From assembly GCA_947628635.1 (NCBI GenBank), contig CANRAX010000024.1, forward strand, positions 1-14,477: a stretch of 14,477 nucleotides of DNA, in the 5' to 3' direction. The DNA comes from an uncultured Bacilli bacterium (lineage in GTDB: Bacteria > Bacillota_I > Bacilli_A > RF39 > UBA660). Below the pieces are notes generated by a model. It had not been told where the DNA came from, did no database searches, and was given only the letters and a program-made list of their open reading frames with translations. Both the position numbers and the translations under genes were made by a program. Positions within the stretch are counted from its first letter, which is position 1. Each line of letters opens with the position of its first letter. Positions 1 to 8,261 of the stretch are shown piece by piece.

Positions 1-2178
1 TCTAGAAGTCGTTTATTTGAAGCTATTGAAAGTGCCACAAAATTATCTGAAGGAAAAGTTGTTATTGAAATACTAGGTGATAATAAAAAAGAAATAGTTA
101 TGTCAGAAAGTTTCGCTTGCCCTTATTGTGAATTTTCATTACCTGAATTAGAACCACGTCTTTTTAGCTTCAATGCTCCTTATGGTGTTTGCCCTGATTG
201 TAAAGGTTTAGGTGTTAATCTACAAATTGATAGAGAATTACTTATTCCTAATCCTGATCTTTCTATAAAAGAAGGTTGTATAAAAACTTTAACAGACGAT
301 GAAGAAGGCATTGATTTTAAAAAATTAAATTGTGTCTGTAAACATTATAAAATTGATTTAAATAAATCTTGGAAAAAGCTAAAACCTAAAGAGCAAGATA
401 TTATTTTATATGGTTCTGATGAAATAATTCATTTTCAATATCAATCTAAAAGTGGCAATAAATATAACACAAAAGATTATTATGAAGGTATTATTAATAA
501 CCTAGAAAGAAGATATTTAGAAACATCTTCTACTTGGATTAGAGAATGGCTAGAACATTATATGGTTGAACATACTTGTGATACATGTCATGGAGCACGT
601 TTAAATGACAGCGTCTTATCTGTAAAACTAAATGGTAAAAATATTTTTGAAGTAACTGAATTAAGTATTAAAGAACTAATACCCTTTTTTGATAATCTAA
701 AATTATCATCAGAAAAAAAAGAAATAGCTAAATTGCTTTTAAAAGAAATTAAAGATCGTCTAGTTTTTTTGCAAAATGTTGGTTTAGAGTATTTAACATT
801 AAGCCGTCAAGCTGGTACTTTGTCTGGTGGTGAAGCTCAACGTATCAGATTAGCAACTCAAATTGGTTCTAGATTATCAGGCGTTTTATACGTTCTTGAT
901 GAACCAAGTATAGGTCTTCATCAAAGAGATAATGAAAAATTAATTAAGTCTCTTCAAGAAATGCGTGACTTAGGAAATACTTTAGTAGTTGTAGAGCATG
1001 ATACGGATACAATGCTTGCAAGTGATTATTTAGTAGATATTGGACCTGGAGCTGGTGATACTGGTGGCTATGTTGTCGCAACTGGAACGCCACAAGAAGT
1101 TATGGCGAACGAAAATAGTATTACAGGTCAATATTTAAGTGGTAAAAAATGTATTGATATTCCAAAAACAAGGAGAAAAGGCACAAAAAAATTTTTAAAA
1201 ATTAAAGGAGCGAGAGAACATAATCTAAAGAATATTGATGTTTCCATTCCTCTTGGAACTTTAACTTGTATTACTGGTGTTTCTGGCAGTGGTAAAAGTA
1301 CACTCATAAATGAAATCCTTTGCAAAACTGTATCTAATAAACTTTATAATAGTAAGAATAAACCAGGCAAACATGATAAAATTCTGGGTATTGAAAACAT
1401 AGATAAATTAGTTGCTATTTCACAAAACCCAATTGGTCGAACTCCACGTTCAAATCCAGCCACTTATACAGGTGTCTTTGATGATATTAGAGCTATCTTT
1501 ACTACTACCAAAGAAGCTAAAATGTATGGTTTTGAGAAAAATCGTTTTTCATTCAATGTAAAAGGTGGTCGTTGTGAAGCGTGTCGTGGTGATGGTGTCA
1601 AAAAAATTGAAATGCATTTCTTACCGGATGTTTATGTTCCTTGTGAAGTTTGTCATGGTACTAGATATAATAGAGAAACTTTAAACATAAGATATAAAGG
1701 AAAGAATATTGCTGAAGTTCTTGATATGCGTGTCACTGAAGCTATTAAATTTTTTGAAAATATTCCCAAAATAAAACACAAACTTCAAGTGTTAGAAGAT
1801 GTTGGTTTAGGCTATATTAAGTTAGGACAAAGTGCTCCAACTTTATCTGGCGGTGAAGCTGAACGTGTAAAATTAGCTAAAGAACTTCAAAAGAAAGCTA
1901 CTGGTAAAACCCTATTTGTCTTAGATGAACCTACAACCGGTTTACATACTGATGATATTAAACGCTTACTTGCAATTTTACAAAAAATAGTAGATAATAA
2001 AGACACAGTAGTAATAATTGAACATAACCTTGATGTTATAAAAGTAGCTGATTATATTATCGACTTAGGCCCAGAAGGCGGGGTAGCTGGTGGTGAAATC
2101 GTTGCTACTGGAACACCTGAAGAAGTTTCTAAAGTAGCTAAATCTTATACTGGCCAATTTTTAAAGAAACTATTATAG
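1..2178 (+). CDS. uvrA: UvrA, excinuclease ABC subunit A (5' end outside window)
   Basis: ATPase that loads UvrB onto damaged DNA in nucleotide excision repair. The reading frame is open from base 1, so the 725 visible residues are the C-terminal three quarters. From the position of the first zinc finger, about 210-215 N-terminal residues are missing, including the first Walker A. In order: a zinc module starting CPYC at residue 40 and closing CPDC, a second CxxC (CDTC), the ABC signature LSGGEAQR with Walker B VLDEPSIGLH of the first ATPase half, Walker A GVSGSGKST of the second half, a zinc finger with CEAC and CEVC, then LSGGEAER and VLDEPTTGLH. The C-terminus ends in the usual YTGQFLKKLL. 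No key residue is missing. The stop TAG lies inside the Shine-Dalgarno of the next gene, which implies translational coupling. uvrB is expected just upstream. Confidence 0.98.
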   Translation, partial: SRSRLFEAIESATKLSEGKVVIEILGDNKKEIVMSESFACPYCEFSLPELEPRLFSFNAPYGVCPDCKGLGVNLQIDRELLIPNPDLSIKEGCIKTLTDDEEGIDFKKLNCVCKHYKIDLNKSWKKLKPKEQDIILYGSDEIIHFQYQSKSGNKYNTKDYYEGIINNLERRYLETSSTWIREWLEHYMVEHTCDTCHGARLNDSVLSVKLNGKNIFEVTELSIKELIPFFDNLKLSSEKKEIAKLLLKEIKDRLVFLQNVGLEYLTLSRQAGTLSGGEAQRIRLATQIGSRLSGVLYVLDEPSIGLHQRDNEKLIKSLQEMRDLGNTLVVVEHDTDTMLASDYLVDIGPGAGDTGGYVVATGTPQEVMANENSITGQYLSGKKCIDIPKTRRKGTKKFLKIKGAREHNLKNIDVSIPLGTLTCITGVSGSGKSTLINEILCKTVSNKLYNSKNKPGKHDKILGIENIDKLVAISQNPIGRTPRSNPATYTGVFDDIRAIFTTTKEAKMYGFEKNRFSFNVKGGRCEACRGDGVKKIEMHFLPDVYVPCEVCHGTRYNRETLNIRYKGKNIAEVLDMRVTEAIKFFENIPKIKHKLQVLEDVGLGYIKLGQSAPTLSGGEAERVKLAKELQKKATGKTLFVLDEPTTGLHTDDIKRLLAILQKIVDNKDTVVIIEHNLDVIKVADYIIDLGPEGGVAGGEIVATGTPEEVSKVAKSYTGQFLKKLL

Positions 2179-2187
2179 GAGTATGTG

Positions 2188-2616
2188 ATGCAATTGATTA
2201 TGAATGAAAAAAATAAGCAAAGATTAATAAATTTAATTGATTGGTTATTATACATGCTAGGTTATACTCTTGTATTTATTCTAGTAACTAGCTTTTTTGA
2301 TAGTATCTATATTGATAGTAATAACCTTTTCTTTTGGTCTTTCATAATTATTTTAGTAATTTATATTTTAAATAAAACTGTTAAACCAATTTTAGTAACT
2401 TTAACTATTCCGATAACAGGCCTAACCCTTGGATTATTTTATCCTTGTATTAATGTTTTTATACTAAAAGTAGCTGATTGGTTATTAGCTTCTCACTTTC
2501 AAACAAAAAATTTATATATAATTTTCTTTGTTGCTATACTTCTTTCTATAACTAATTTTATTATGAGTGAATTACTAAAAAAAATTATAAAGAAGGTTAA
2601 ATTATGGACAAAGTAG
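2188..2616 (+). CDS. YvlD-like small membrane protein (phage holin family 4-TM superfamily)
   Basis: A 142-residue integral membrane protein with about four hydrophobic segments (roughly residues 17-38, 47-62, 68-97 and 108-128) and a lysine-rich C-terminal tail (KKIIKKVK). The central stretch KPILVTLTIPITGLTLGLF followed by an Asn in the next helix matches the YvlD/DUF360 'phage holin family' pattern. Despite the name, these are chromosomal proteins of unclear role, not evidence of a prophage. Start choice: TAGGAG at 2176-2181 sits 6 nt before ATG 2188. The GTG at 2185 would be only 3 nt from it, and the ATG at 2200 is too far. The gene lies between uvrA and lgt, near where B. subtilis carries yvlD, and it overlaps lgt by 13 nt. 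Family assignment is fairly secure; function is unknown. Confidence 0.8.
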   Translation: MQLIMNEKNKQRLINLIDWLLYMLGYTLVFILVTSFFDSIYIDSNNLFFWSFIIILVIYILNKTVKPILVTLTIPITGLTLGLFYPCINVFILKVADWLLASHFQTKNLYIIFFVAILLSITNFIMSELLKKIIKKVKLWTK

Positions 2617-3416
2617 CTCTTGATTTAGGTTTTATTCAAATTTATTGGTACTCAATAGCTATTTTTTGTGGCTTTTTAGTAGGTTCTTTTTTTGTTTATC
2701 AAGAAGCCAAAAGACAAAAATTAAACGAAGATTTTATAATAAATTTGATTTTTTATAGTATTATTATTGGCTTAATCGGAGCAAGAGTTTATTATGTGCT
2801 TTTTAACTTATCGTATTACTTAGCTAATCCTTCCAAAATAATTGCTGTTTGGGAAGGTGGCTTAGCTATTCATGGTGGGCTATGTGCAACTCTTATTTTT
2901 ATGATTTATTATTGTAAAAAATATCACGTTAACATAAAAAAATTATTAGATATAATTGTAGTTGGCCTAATAATTGGTCAAGCCTTAGGTCGATGGGGTA
3001 ATTTTTTTAATCAAGAAGCCTACGGTAAAATTACAACGCTTACTCATTTACAAGCTCTTCATATTCCTAAATTTATTATAAATAATATGTTTATCTTAGA
3101 AAACTATCGTCAGCCTACTTTTCTATATGAATCGCTTAGTTGTTTTCTTGGTTTTATTATTATGCTTCTAGTCAGAAAATTTTCAAAAAATTTAAAACTT
3201 CAAACTTTAACAGGTTTTTACTTAATTTGGTATGGTATAACCCGTTTTATCATTGAATATTTTAGATCAGACTCTTTAATGTTGGGACCTATAAAAATAG
3301 CCATGTTAGTTTCCAGTATTTTTGTAATTATAGGTCTTAGTTTGATTATAAGAAATTTTAAAAGTCAAAATGAAAATTATCAAGATACAAGCATTTACTT
3401 AAAAAGCAAAGATTAG
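2604..3416 (+). CDS. lgt: Lgt, phosphatidylglycerol-prolipoprotein diacylglyceryl transferase
   Basis: Membrane enzyme that transfers diacylglycerol from phosphatidylglycerol to the lipobox cysteine of prolipoproteins, the first step of lipoprotein maturation. It has 270 residues, normal for the family, with multiple hydrophobic helices. The family signature GRWGNFFNQEAYG begins at residue 129. Other conserved blocks are IGARVYYVLF, VWEGGLAIHGG, PTFLYES and the C-terminal RFIIEYFRSD. The start ATG at 2604 is inside the end of the preceding gene (13-nt overlap), with AGAAGG at 2591-2596 giving 7-nt spacing. The stop TAG overlaps the Shine-Dalgarno of yvcK. In B. subtilis and Staphylococcus, hprK sits directly upstream of lgt. 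Here it is absent and the YvlD-like gene occupies the slot. Confidence 0.97.
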   Translation: MDKVALDLGFIQIYWYSIAIFCGFLVGSFFVYQEAKRQKLNEDFIINLIFYSIIIGLIGARVYYVLFNLSYYLANPSKIIAVWEGGLAIHGGLCATLIFMIYYCKKYHVNIKKLLDIIVVGLIIGQALGRWGNFFNQEAYGKITTLTHLQALHIPKFIINNMFILENYRQPTFLYESLSCFLGFIIMLLVRKFSKNLKLQTLTGFYLIWYGITRFIIEYFRSDSLMLGPIKIAMLVSSIFVIIGLSLIIRNFKSQNENYQDTSIYLKSKD

Positions 3417-3426
3417 GAGGTTGCTT

Positions 3427-4401
3427 ATGTATAAGAAAGTTGTTGTTTTAGGTGGAGGAACAGGTATATCATATCTTTTAAAAGGCTTAAAAGATTTTCC
3501 TGTTGATATAACTGCTGTTATAACAGTTTCAGACAATGGACGTTCCACTGGAAAATTACGTGAAGAGTTTCACACTCCTGCTGTGGGAGATATAAGAAAG
3601 GTTATTACAAATTTATCGCAAATAGACGAACCAATTAAAGAGATGATGTCATATCGCTTTAATACTTCAAGTGATTTAGATGGTCATGCTGTTGGTAATT
3701 TAATTTTAACGGCTATGTTAGATATAACTGGTTCTTTAAAAGAATCTATTAAAAGTTTAAGTAAACTACTTGATGTAAGACACACCGTTTTACCAATATC
3801 AGAAGATTCTAACCTAACTCTTATGGGACTTGATATGTCTGGCAATATTATCGAAGGTGAAGAACAAATTACTTCCTCTAATCGTCAATTTGAAAAAATT
3901 TATTATAAAAAAGAACCTAAAGTTTTAAAGGAAGTTTTAAAAGCCTTAGAAGAAGCTGATTTAATTATTTTTAGTATGGGTAGCTTATACACAAGTATAT
4001 TACCTAATATTATTTGTAAAGAAGTAAAAGAAGTTCTTGATCGCATAAATACTCCGATAATGTATATTTGTAATGCTGTAACACAACCAGGTGAAACTGA
4101 TAATTTTACTGTAAGTGACCATATAAAACTTATTAATCGTTACCTATCTAATAAAAAAATTGATGTAGTTATTGCTTCCAATTCAAAAATAGATAGTTCT
4201 ATCGCCGAAAAATATGAAACAAAAGAACAAAAAGATCCCGTTATCATTGATTATGATGAATTAGAAAAAATGAATGTTGAATTAATTGAAGACGACTTAT
4301 TAATTGTTGAAGATAATCGCATAAGACACGACTCCCTTCGTCTATCTTCCTTAGTCTTCTCTTATTTAATGAGGAAAGAATGTCCTACACAACTTCAATA
4401 A
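3427..4401 (+). CDS. yvcK: YvcK/CofD-like gluconeogenesis factor
   Basis: A 324-residue protein of the YvcK (CofD-like, UPF0052) family. In B. subtilis the family is needed for growth on gluconeogenic carbon and for cell shape, and it binds UDP-sugars such as UDP-GlcNAc. Visible motifs are the N-terminal nucleotide-binding loop VVLGGGTGIS (residues 7-14), TVSDNGRSTGKLR, PAVGDIRKV, GHAVGNLIL and FSMGSLYTSILPN. Start choice: AGGAGG at 3415-3420 lies 6 nt before ATG 3427, whereas TTG 3421 directly abuts it and cannot be served. It overlaps whiA by 22 nt, as these partners commonly do. rapZ, the usual upstream neighbour, is missing, and so is crh downstream of whiA. Confidence 0.95.
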   Translation: MYKKVVVLGGGTGISYLLKGLKDFPVDITAVITVSDNGRSTGKLREEFHTPAVGDIRKVITNLSQIDEPIKEMMSYRFNTSSDLDGHAVGNLILTAMLDITGSLKESIKSLSKLLDVRHTVLPISEDSNLTLMGLDMSGNIIEGEEQITSSNRQFEKIYYKKEPKVLKEVLKALEEADLIIFSMGSLYTSILPNIICKEVKEVLDRINTPIMYICNAVTQPGETDNFTVSDHIKLINRYLSNKKIDVVIASNSKIDSSIAEKYETKEQKDPVIIDYDELEKMNVELIEDDLLIVEDNRIRHDSLRLSSLVFSYLMRKECPTQLQ

Positions 4402-5315
4402 AAGAAGAAATTTCGCAAATAAAAACAACCAAATCTGAAAGTATTGCTGAGCTATCAGGCTTTATACGAAACAATGCCAACTATTATAACGGGACGCTTA
4501 CTTTAACTTCAGAAAATAAAATTACAATTAATCGGATTAAAACTTTTTTTAAATATTTATATCAACTAAATGTTCAAGAAAAAGTAATAGATAATCTAAA
4601 TTTTAGTAAAAAAGAGTTGTTTTGTTTAACATTAGACAATATTGATAGTTTCATTTTAAAGGATTTAGGTTATCTAGATGAAAAAAATAAGTTTCTAGTT
4701 TCTCCTCCTAACTATATTGTTGGTGCAAATGAAGAAATAAGAGCCTATCTACGTGGTGTCTTCTTATGTGTAGGAAGCATTAATGATCCAAAGACTTCAA
4801 GATATCATATGGAATTATTAATAAATACTCCCGAAGAAGCAGTTTTTATTCAGAAACTTCTTAACATTTTTGCTTTAAACGCCAAAATATTAAATCGTGA
4901 TAAAGGATACATGATTTATATAAAGGAAGCTGAAAAGATAAGTGATTATTTGAAAATATTAGGTGCTTCTAAAGCTGTTTTATATTTTGAAAATGTAAGA
5001 ATTTATCGAGAACAAAAAAATAATACTAATCGTCTTAATAATTGTGAACAAGCTAATATGGATCGTATTATTCAAACAGCTACAAAACAATTAGAACAAA
5101 TTGAAATAATTGAAAAACAAGAAAGTCTAGATTTATTAGATGATAAAACAAAAGAAACATTAGAATATCGTAAAAAATATCCTGAAGCCTCTTTAACAGA
5201 ATTAGCCGAAATCATTTCCTTAGAAACAGGCAAAAAAATAACGAAGTCGGGCTTAAATCATCGTTTAAGAAAAATAAAAGACTTAGCTGAAGCTCTTGAA
5301 AAAATAGTTAATTAA
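4380..5315 (+). CDS. whiA: WhiA, DNA-binding cell-division/sporulation regulator
   Basis: A 311-residue WhiA-family protein: a LAGLIDADG-homing-endonuclease-like N-terminal domain (about residues 1-195) joined to a C-terminal helix-turn-helix domain. Recognisable blocks are AYLRGVFLCVGSINDP near residue 120 and the C-terminal YPEASLTELAEII with KSGLNHRLRKI. It is nucleoid-associated in Firmicutes, where it affects division and chromosome segregation, and is a sporulation regulator in Streptomyces. The ATG at 4380 is within yvcK, with GAGG at 4371-4374 five nt upstream. It is the last gene of the uvrA operon, followed by a terminator shared with clpP. Confidence 0.96.
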   Translation: MSYTTSIKEEISQIKTTKSESIAELSGFIRNNANYYNGTLTLTSENKITINRIKTFFKYLYQLNVQEKVIDNLNFSKKELFCLTLDNIDSFILKDLGYLDEKNKFLVSPPNYIVGANEEIRAYLRGVFLCVGSINDPKTSRYHMELLINTPEEAVFIQKLLNIFALNAKILNRDKGYMIYIKEAEKISDYLKILGASKAVLYFENVRIYREQKNNTNRLNNCEQANMDRIIQTATKQLEQIEIIEKQESLDLLDDKTKETLEYRKKYPEASLTELAEIISLETGKKITKSGLNHRLRKIKDLAEALEKIVN

Positions 5316-5326
5316 AAACAAAAAAT

Positions 5327-5370
5327 AACTAGCCAAGTTATAGCTAATTTGCTACCGTGGCTAGTTTTTT
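5327..5370. terminator. Bidirectional intrinsic terminator between whiA and clpP
   Basis: AACTAGCCA (5327-5335) pairs with TGGCTAGTT (5358-5366), and TAGC (5341-5344) pairs with GCTA (5351-5354) inside the loop. A T6 run (5365-5370) follows on the plus strand. On the minus strand the same hairpin is followed by a T-rich tract, because 5311-5326 is nearly all A. It therefore fits as the end of both the whiA and the clpP transcripts. The clpP stop codon lies within the T run. Confidence 0.85.
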
Positions 5371-5944
5371 ATTTCTTAATTATTTTATCGACAAGTCCAT
5401 ATTTTACAGCTTCTTCAGCATTTAAATAATTATCTCTTTCCGTATCAGCTTCTATTTTTTCTAAAGTTTGTTTAGTGTTTTTAGCAAGTATTTTATTAAG
5501 CCTTTTTTTCAAATTATTTATTCTTTCTGAAGCTATTGTAATATCTGTTGCTTGTCCTTGGGCACCACCTAACGGTTGATGGATCATAACATCCGCATTA
5601 GGCAAAATATATCTTTTCCCTTTTGTGCCACTAGAAAGAAGAAAAGCCCCCATACTAGCCGCAATACCCATACAAATTGTTGAAATATCGCTTTTAACAA
5701 AATTCATAGTATCATAAATAGCCAAACCAGCTGAAACAGAACCACCTGGGGAATTTATATACATAGAAATATCATCTGAGCTTAAAGAATCTAAATATAA
5801 AAGTTCAGCTATTACACTATTTGCTAAATTATCATCAATTTCGCCACTAATAAAAATAATTCTTTCTTTTAAAAGTCTCGAATAAATATCATAACTGCGT
5901 TCGCCATTTAATTCTTTATCCACAACAACAGGAACTAAGTTCAT
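5369..5944 (-). CDS. clpP: ClpP, ATP-dependent protease proteolytic subunit
   Basis: Serine peptidase that forms the tetradecameric barrel working with Clp ATPases (ClpX, ClpC). It has 191 residues, full length. The catalytic triad is intact: Ser97 in GIAASMGAFLL, His122 in MIHQPLGGAQGQATDI, and Asp171 in ERDNYLNAEEA. The oligomerisation block YINSPGGSVSAGLAIYDTM is present. Start choice: AGGTG (minus strand, 5955-5951) lies 6 nt before ATG 5944. The in-frame GTG at 5953 is part of that Shine-Dalgarno. It is the only minus-strand gene here, convergent with whiA and divergent from the nucleoside kinase. In Staphylococcus clpP also follows whiA. I see no CtsR direct repeat or CIRCE element upstream, so heat-shock control is not evident. 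Confidence 0.98.
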   Translation of the reverse strand: MNLVPVVVDKELNGERSYDIYSRLLKERIIFISGEIDDNLANSVIAELLYLDSLSSDDISMYINSPGGSVSAGLAIYDTMNFVKSDISTICMGIAASMGAFLLSSGTKGKRYILPNADVMIHQPLGGAQGQATDITIASERINNLKKRLNKILAKNTKQTLEKIEADTERDNYLNAEEAVKYGLVDKIIKK

Positions 5945-5966
5945 AACTATCACCTATTCATAGTAT

Positions 5967-5995
5967 AATGTAAATAGCTAAAAATATTCCTACAA
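5967..5995 (-). promoter_or_regulatory. Candidate clpP promoter (weak)
   Basis: On the minus strand TTGTAG (5995-5990) and TACATT (5972-5967) are separated by 17 nt, giving a leader of about 16 nt. Competing readings are TTGATT with TATTCT further upstream (16-nt spacer), and TATACT (5967-5962), which would place transcription start almost on the ribosome site. None is close to consensus on both elements, so the position is uncertain. Confidence 0.25.
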
Positions 5996-6001
5996 GAATA
6001 T
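5984..6001. repeat. Short inverted repeat between divergent clpP and nucleoside-kinase promoters
   Basis: ATATTC (5984-5989) and GAATAT (5996-6001) form a perfect 6-bp dyad with a 6-nt spacer, centred in the 100-nt divergent intergenic region. It sits about where the -35 of the plus-strand promoter would fall and over the candidate clpP promoter. It could be an operator affecting both genes, but arms this short are not rare in AT-rich DNA. Confidence 0.35.
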
Positions 6002-6010
6002 GACAAATTA

Positions 6011-6019
6011 TGTTATAAT
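6011..6019 (+). promoter_or_regulatory. Extended -10 promoter for the nucleoside kinase
   Basis: TGTTATAAT (6011-6019) is a perfect extended -10 element (TGn plus TATAAT). At 17-nt spacing the -35 position reads TACAAG, which is weak and typical for extended -10 promoters. The predicted leader is about 20 nt and carries the Shine-Dalgarno AAAGGGG. Confidence 0.65.
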
Positions 6020-6044
6020 CAAGTTATAGTAAAGGGGAATGACT

Positions 6045-7700
6045 ATGATTGAGCTAGTAGAAGTAAACATTAATAATAAGAAATATAAATATAATAAAGA
6101 TACAACTTTACAAGAAATAGCAAAGGAATTTCAATCTAATTTTTCTTATCCAATACTTTTAGCCAAAATAAATAATACAATTAAGGAATTAACATCTCCA
6201 ATAAAAAAAGATGCAACCATTGAATTTTTAGATTTAACTGATCGTGAAGGAAATCGTTGCCATATTAATTGTTTAACATATATCATGCTTTATGCTGTTA
6301 AAAAATTATATGGACCATCTGCTGATATTCGTGTAAGACATTCACTTGATAAAGGACTTTATATAGAAACAACATTTAAACTTACAGAAAACAAAGTAGA
6401 GCTTATAAAAGATATGATGAAATCAATTATTAAAGCTGACATGCCTATTTCCAAAGTAACAATAGAGCGTCTTGAAGCAATCAAATATTTTGAAAGTACT
6501 AATGATTTTGCCAAGGCTGGAGTTATGAATTATAATACTGATAATTATATTACTTTATATCGTCTAGGTAATCTTTACAATTACTTTTATAGTCCTATGC
6601 CAACATCAACGGAATTGGTAAAAGATTTTGACTTAACTTATATTAAAGATAATGGCTTAATATTAAGATTTCCTACCGTTTACATAACTGATAAAATAAA
6701 AAAATATGAACATCATCCTAATATGTTTGAAGTCTTTAAAGAATGTCGTAAATGGGCAAAAATTATTCATATTGAAAATTCCGTTGATTTAAATAAAGTT
6801 GTTTCTCTCGGTAGAATTAATGATTTAATAAAAATTGATGAAACGCTCCAAAGTAATCGTCTTTTAGAAGTTGCTAAAACAATTAATCAAAAAAGAGATA
6901 CCATAAAAATAGTTTTATTAGCTGGTCCATCTTCTTCCGGAAAGACGACTACTTCTAAAAAATTATGCTTGCTTTTAAAAAGTTTTGGTTTGAACCCAAA
7001 AGTAATATCTATGGATGATTATTTTGTTGAAAGAACGCAAACTCCTAAGGATAAAAATGGTAATTACGATTATGAATGCTTAGAAGCTCTTGATTTAAAA
7101 CTATTTGATAAGCAAATTGGTTCATTATTAAGAGGTGAAGAAATAATTGCTCCTACCTACAATTTTACTTTAGGTAAAAAAGAATTTAAAAATAGAATGC
7201 ATCTCAATGAAGAAGATATTATTGTCATTGAGGGTATTCATGCTTTGGATACTAAAATATTGACTAATATTTCTAAAGAACATAAATTTAAAATTTATAT
7301 TTCGCCTTTAACTGAATTAAACATAGATAATCATAATCGTATTTCTACGACTGACAATCGTCTTTTGCGAAGAATTATTCGTGATAGTAGAACTAGAAAT
7401 TATAGTGTTGAACAAACATTAGCTCAATGGCCAAGTGTTCGAAAAGGTGAAGAAGAATATATATTTCCTTATCAAGATGAAGCTGATATAGTTATTAATT
7501 CAGCTACTATTTATGAAATAGGTGTATTAAAAACTTATGTTGAGCCACTTTTATTTTCTGTACCAACAACATCACCTTTTTATGAGGAAGCCATGCGATT
7601 ACTAAGATTTTTAAGATTATTTTTACCTATACCGGCTGACACTATTCCTCAGGACGCTATTATTAGAGAATTTATCGGAAATAGTTACTTTAATGATTAA
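6045..7700 (+). CDS. TGS-domain nucleoside (uridine-kinase-like) kinase
   Basis: A 551-residue protein with three parts. Residues 3-60 resemble a TGS domain, residues 65-215 resemble the second additional domain of threonyl-tRNA synthetase, and residues 288-480 form a phosphoribulokinase/uridine-kinase P-loop domain. The kinase motifs are Walker A GPSSSGKTT (from residue 294), ISMDDYFV, APTYNFTLGKK and VIEGIHALD (Glu396). This is the Firmicute/Thermotoga 'nucleoside kinase' family, related to uridine kinase; the physiological substrate is not established. The synthetase-like part lacks the HxxxH editing-site histidines (it reads CHINCL where HSxxHL is usual), so it is probably not an editing enzyme. 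Start choice: AGGGG ending at 6037 is 7 nt from ATG 6045 but only 1 nt from ATG 6039. Confidence 0.85.
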   Translation: MIELVEVNINNKKYKYNKDTTLQEIAKEFQSNFSYPILLAKINNTIKELTSPIKKDATIEFLDLTDREGNRCHINCLTYIMLYAVKKLYGPSADIRVRHSLDKGLYIETTFKLTENKVELIKDMMKSIIKADMPISKVTIERLEAIKYFESTNDFAKAGVMNYNTDNYITLYRLGNLYNYFYSPMPTSTELVKDFDLTYIKDNGLILRFPTVYITDKIKKYEHHPNMFEVFKECRKWAKIIHIENSVDLNKVVSLGRINDLIKIDETLQSNRLLEVAKTINQKRDTIKIVLLAGPSSSGKTTTSKKLCLLLKSFGLNPKVISMDDYFVERTQTPKDKNGNYDYECLEALDLKLFDKQIGSLLRGEEIIAPTYNFTLGKKEFKNRMHLNEEDIIVIEGIHALDTKILTNISKEHKFKIYISPLTELNIDNHNRISTTDNRLLRRIIRDSRTRNYSVEQTLAQWPSVRKGEEEYIFPYQDEADIVINSATIYEIGVLKTYVEPLLFSVPTTSPFYEEAMRLLRFLRLFLPIPADTIPQDAIIREFIGNSYFND

Positions 7701-7728
7701 GGTAAAAATTAATGGGAAGGATAAATTT

Positions 7729-8259
7729 ATGAATGATACTAATTTAACTAAGGAAAAGAAAACGCCTAATTTTCTTATTCCTTTCATAGTCTGTTTAACT
7801 TTACTTGCTTTTTCTTTACTATATATTGGAATTGATAAACTGTACTTATCAAAATCAAAAACTTCTCCTAACCAAGAAAATGAAACTACCAATAAAGATA
7901 GTATAGACGCCACTGAAGATAGTGAACCATTTGTCCCTCAAATAACAAATCCAAAATGCACTGGAATTTATACCGGAACATATGCTGAAAATAGTATTAT
8001 TAATTATAATTTAAATAGTGATAGTACTTTTACTGCAAGTTATAATGGAACATCAGGAACTTTTGGAATGTTTGTTATCAATGATAATACAATAAGTTTT
8101 ATTGGCTTAAAAGATACACCTGGTCAAAGAGAACAAGATCCATTATATGAAACTCAAGATTTTGTTATAGCTGATGATTGCTCATCTATTTTATATAAAA
8201 ACGGTGATTTAATTGTTCAACTAGATAAAAACGAAATCACAAATGAAAAAACAAATTAA
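7729..8259 (+). CDS. Membrane-anchored extracytoplasmic protein of unknown function
   Basis: A 176-residue protein I do not recognise as a named family. It has a short Lys-rich N-terminus, one hydrophobic segment (about residues 14-35) that reads as an uncleaved signal anchor, and a low-complexity Ser/Thr/Asn/Glu linker (about 41-74). The C-terminal domain (76-170) is rich in beta-type alternation: CTGIYTGTY, STFTASYNGTSGTFGMF, NTISFIGLK. This resembles small lipocalin-like barrels that bacteria use on envelope proteins. Two cysteines, C77 and C151, flank the domain and could form a disulfide. Start choice: GGGAAGGA (7714-7721) is 7 nt before ATG 7729, and the in-frame ATG at 7693 lies in the preceding gene with no ribosome site. 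It sits 28 nt after the kinase gene with no terminator between, so the two are probably cotranscribed. Confidence 0.75.
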   Translation: MNDTNLTKEKKTPNFLIPFIVCLTLLAFSLLYIGIDKLYLSKSKTSPNQENETTNKDSIDATEDSEPFVPQITNPKCTGIYTGTYAENSIINYNLNSDSTFTASYNGTSGTFGMFVINDNTISFIGLKDTPGQREQDPLYETQDFVIADDCSSILYKNGDLIVQLDKNEITNEKTN

Positions 8260-8261
8260 TT

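Noticed and set aside
1128..1325. Minus-strand open frame of 65 codons inside uvrA
   Set aside because: Antisense to a conserved ATP-binding region of uvrA, with no ribosome site and no recognisable protein.
2176..2616. Prophage remnant suggested by the 'phage holin family' label of the YvlD-like protein
   Set aside because: This family is a chromosomal housekeeping-context membrane protein in Bacilli, and no other phage gene is present.
5945..6044. CtsR or CIRCE heat-shock operator before clpP
   Set aside because: Neither the GGTCAAA-type direct heptads nor the TTAGCACTC inverted repeat is present.
7693..7728. Upstream in-frame ATG as start of the membrane-anchored protein
   Set aside because: It lies within the end of the kinase gene without a ribosome site, whereas ATG 7729 has GGGAAGGA at ideal spacing and gives a normal signal-anchor N-terminus.
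7623..7913. Minus-strand open frame of 96 codons across the kinase and membrane-protein genes
   Set aside because: Spans the junction of two well-supported plus-strand genes in antisense and has no ribosome site or recognisable family.
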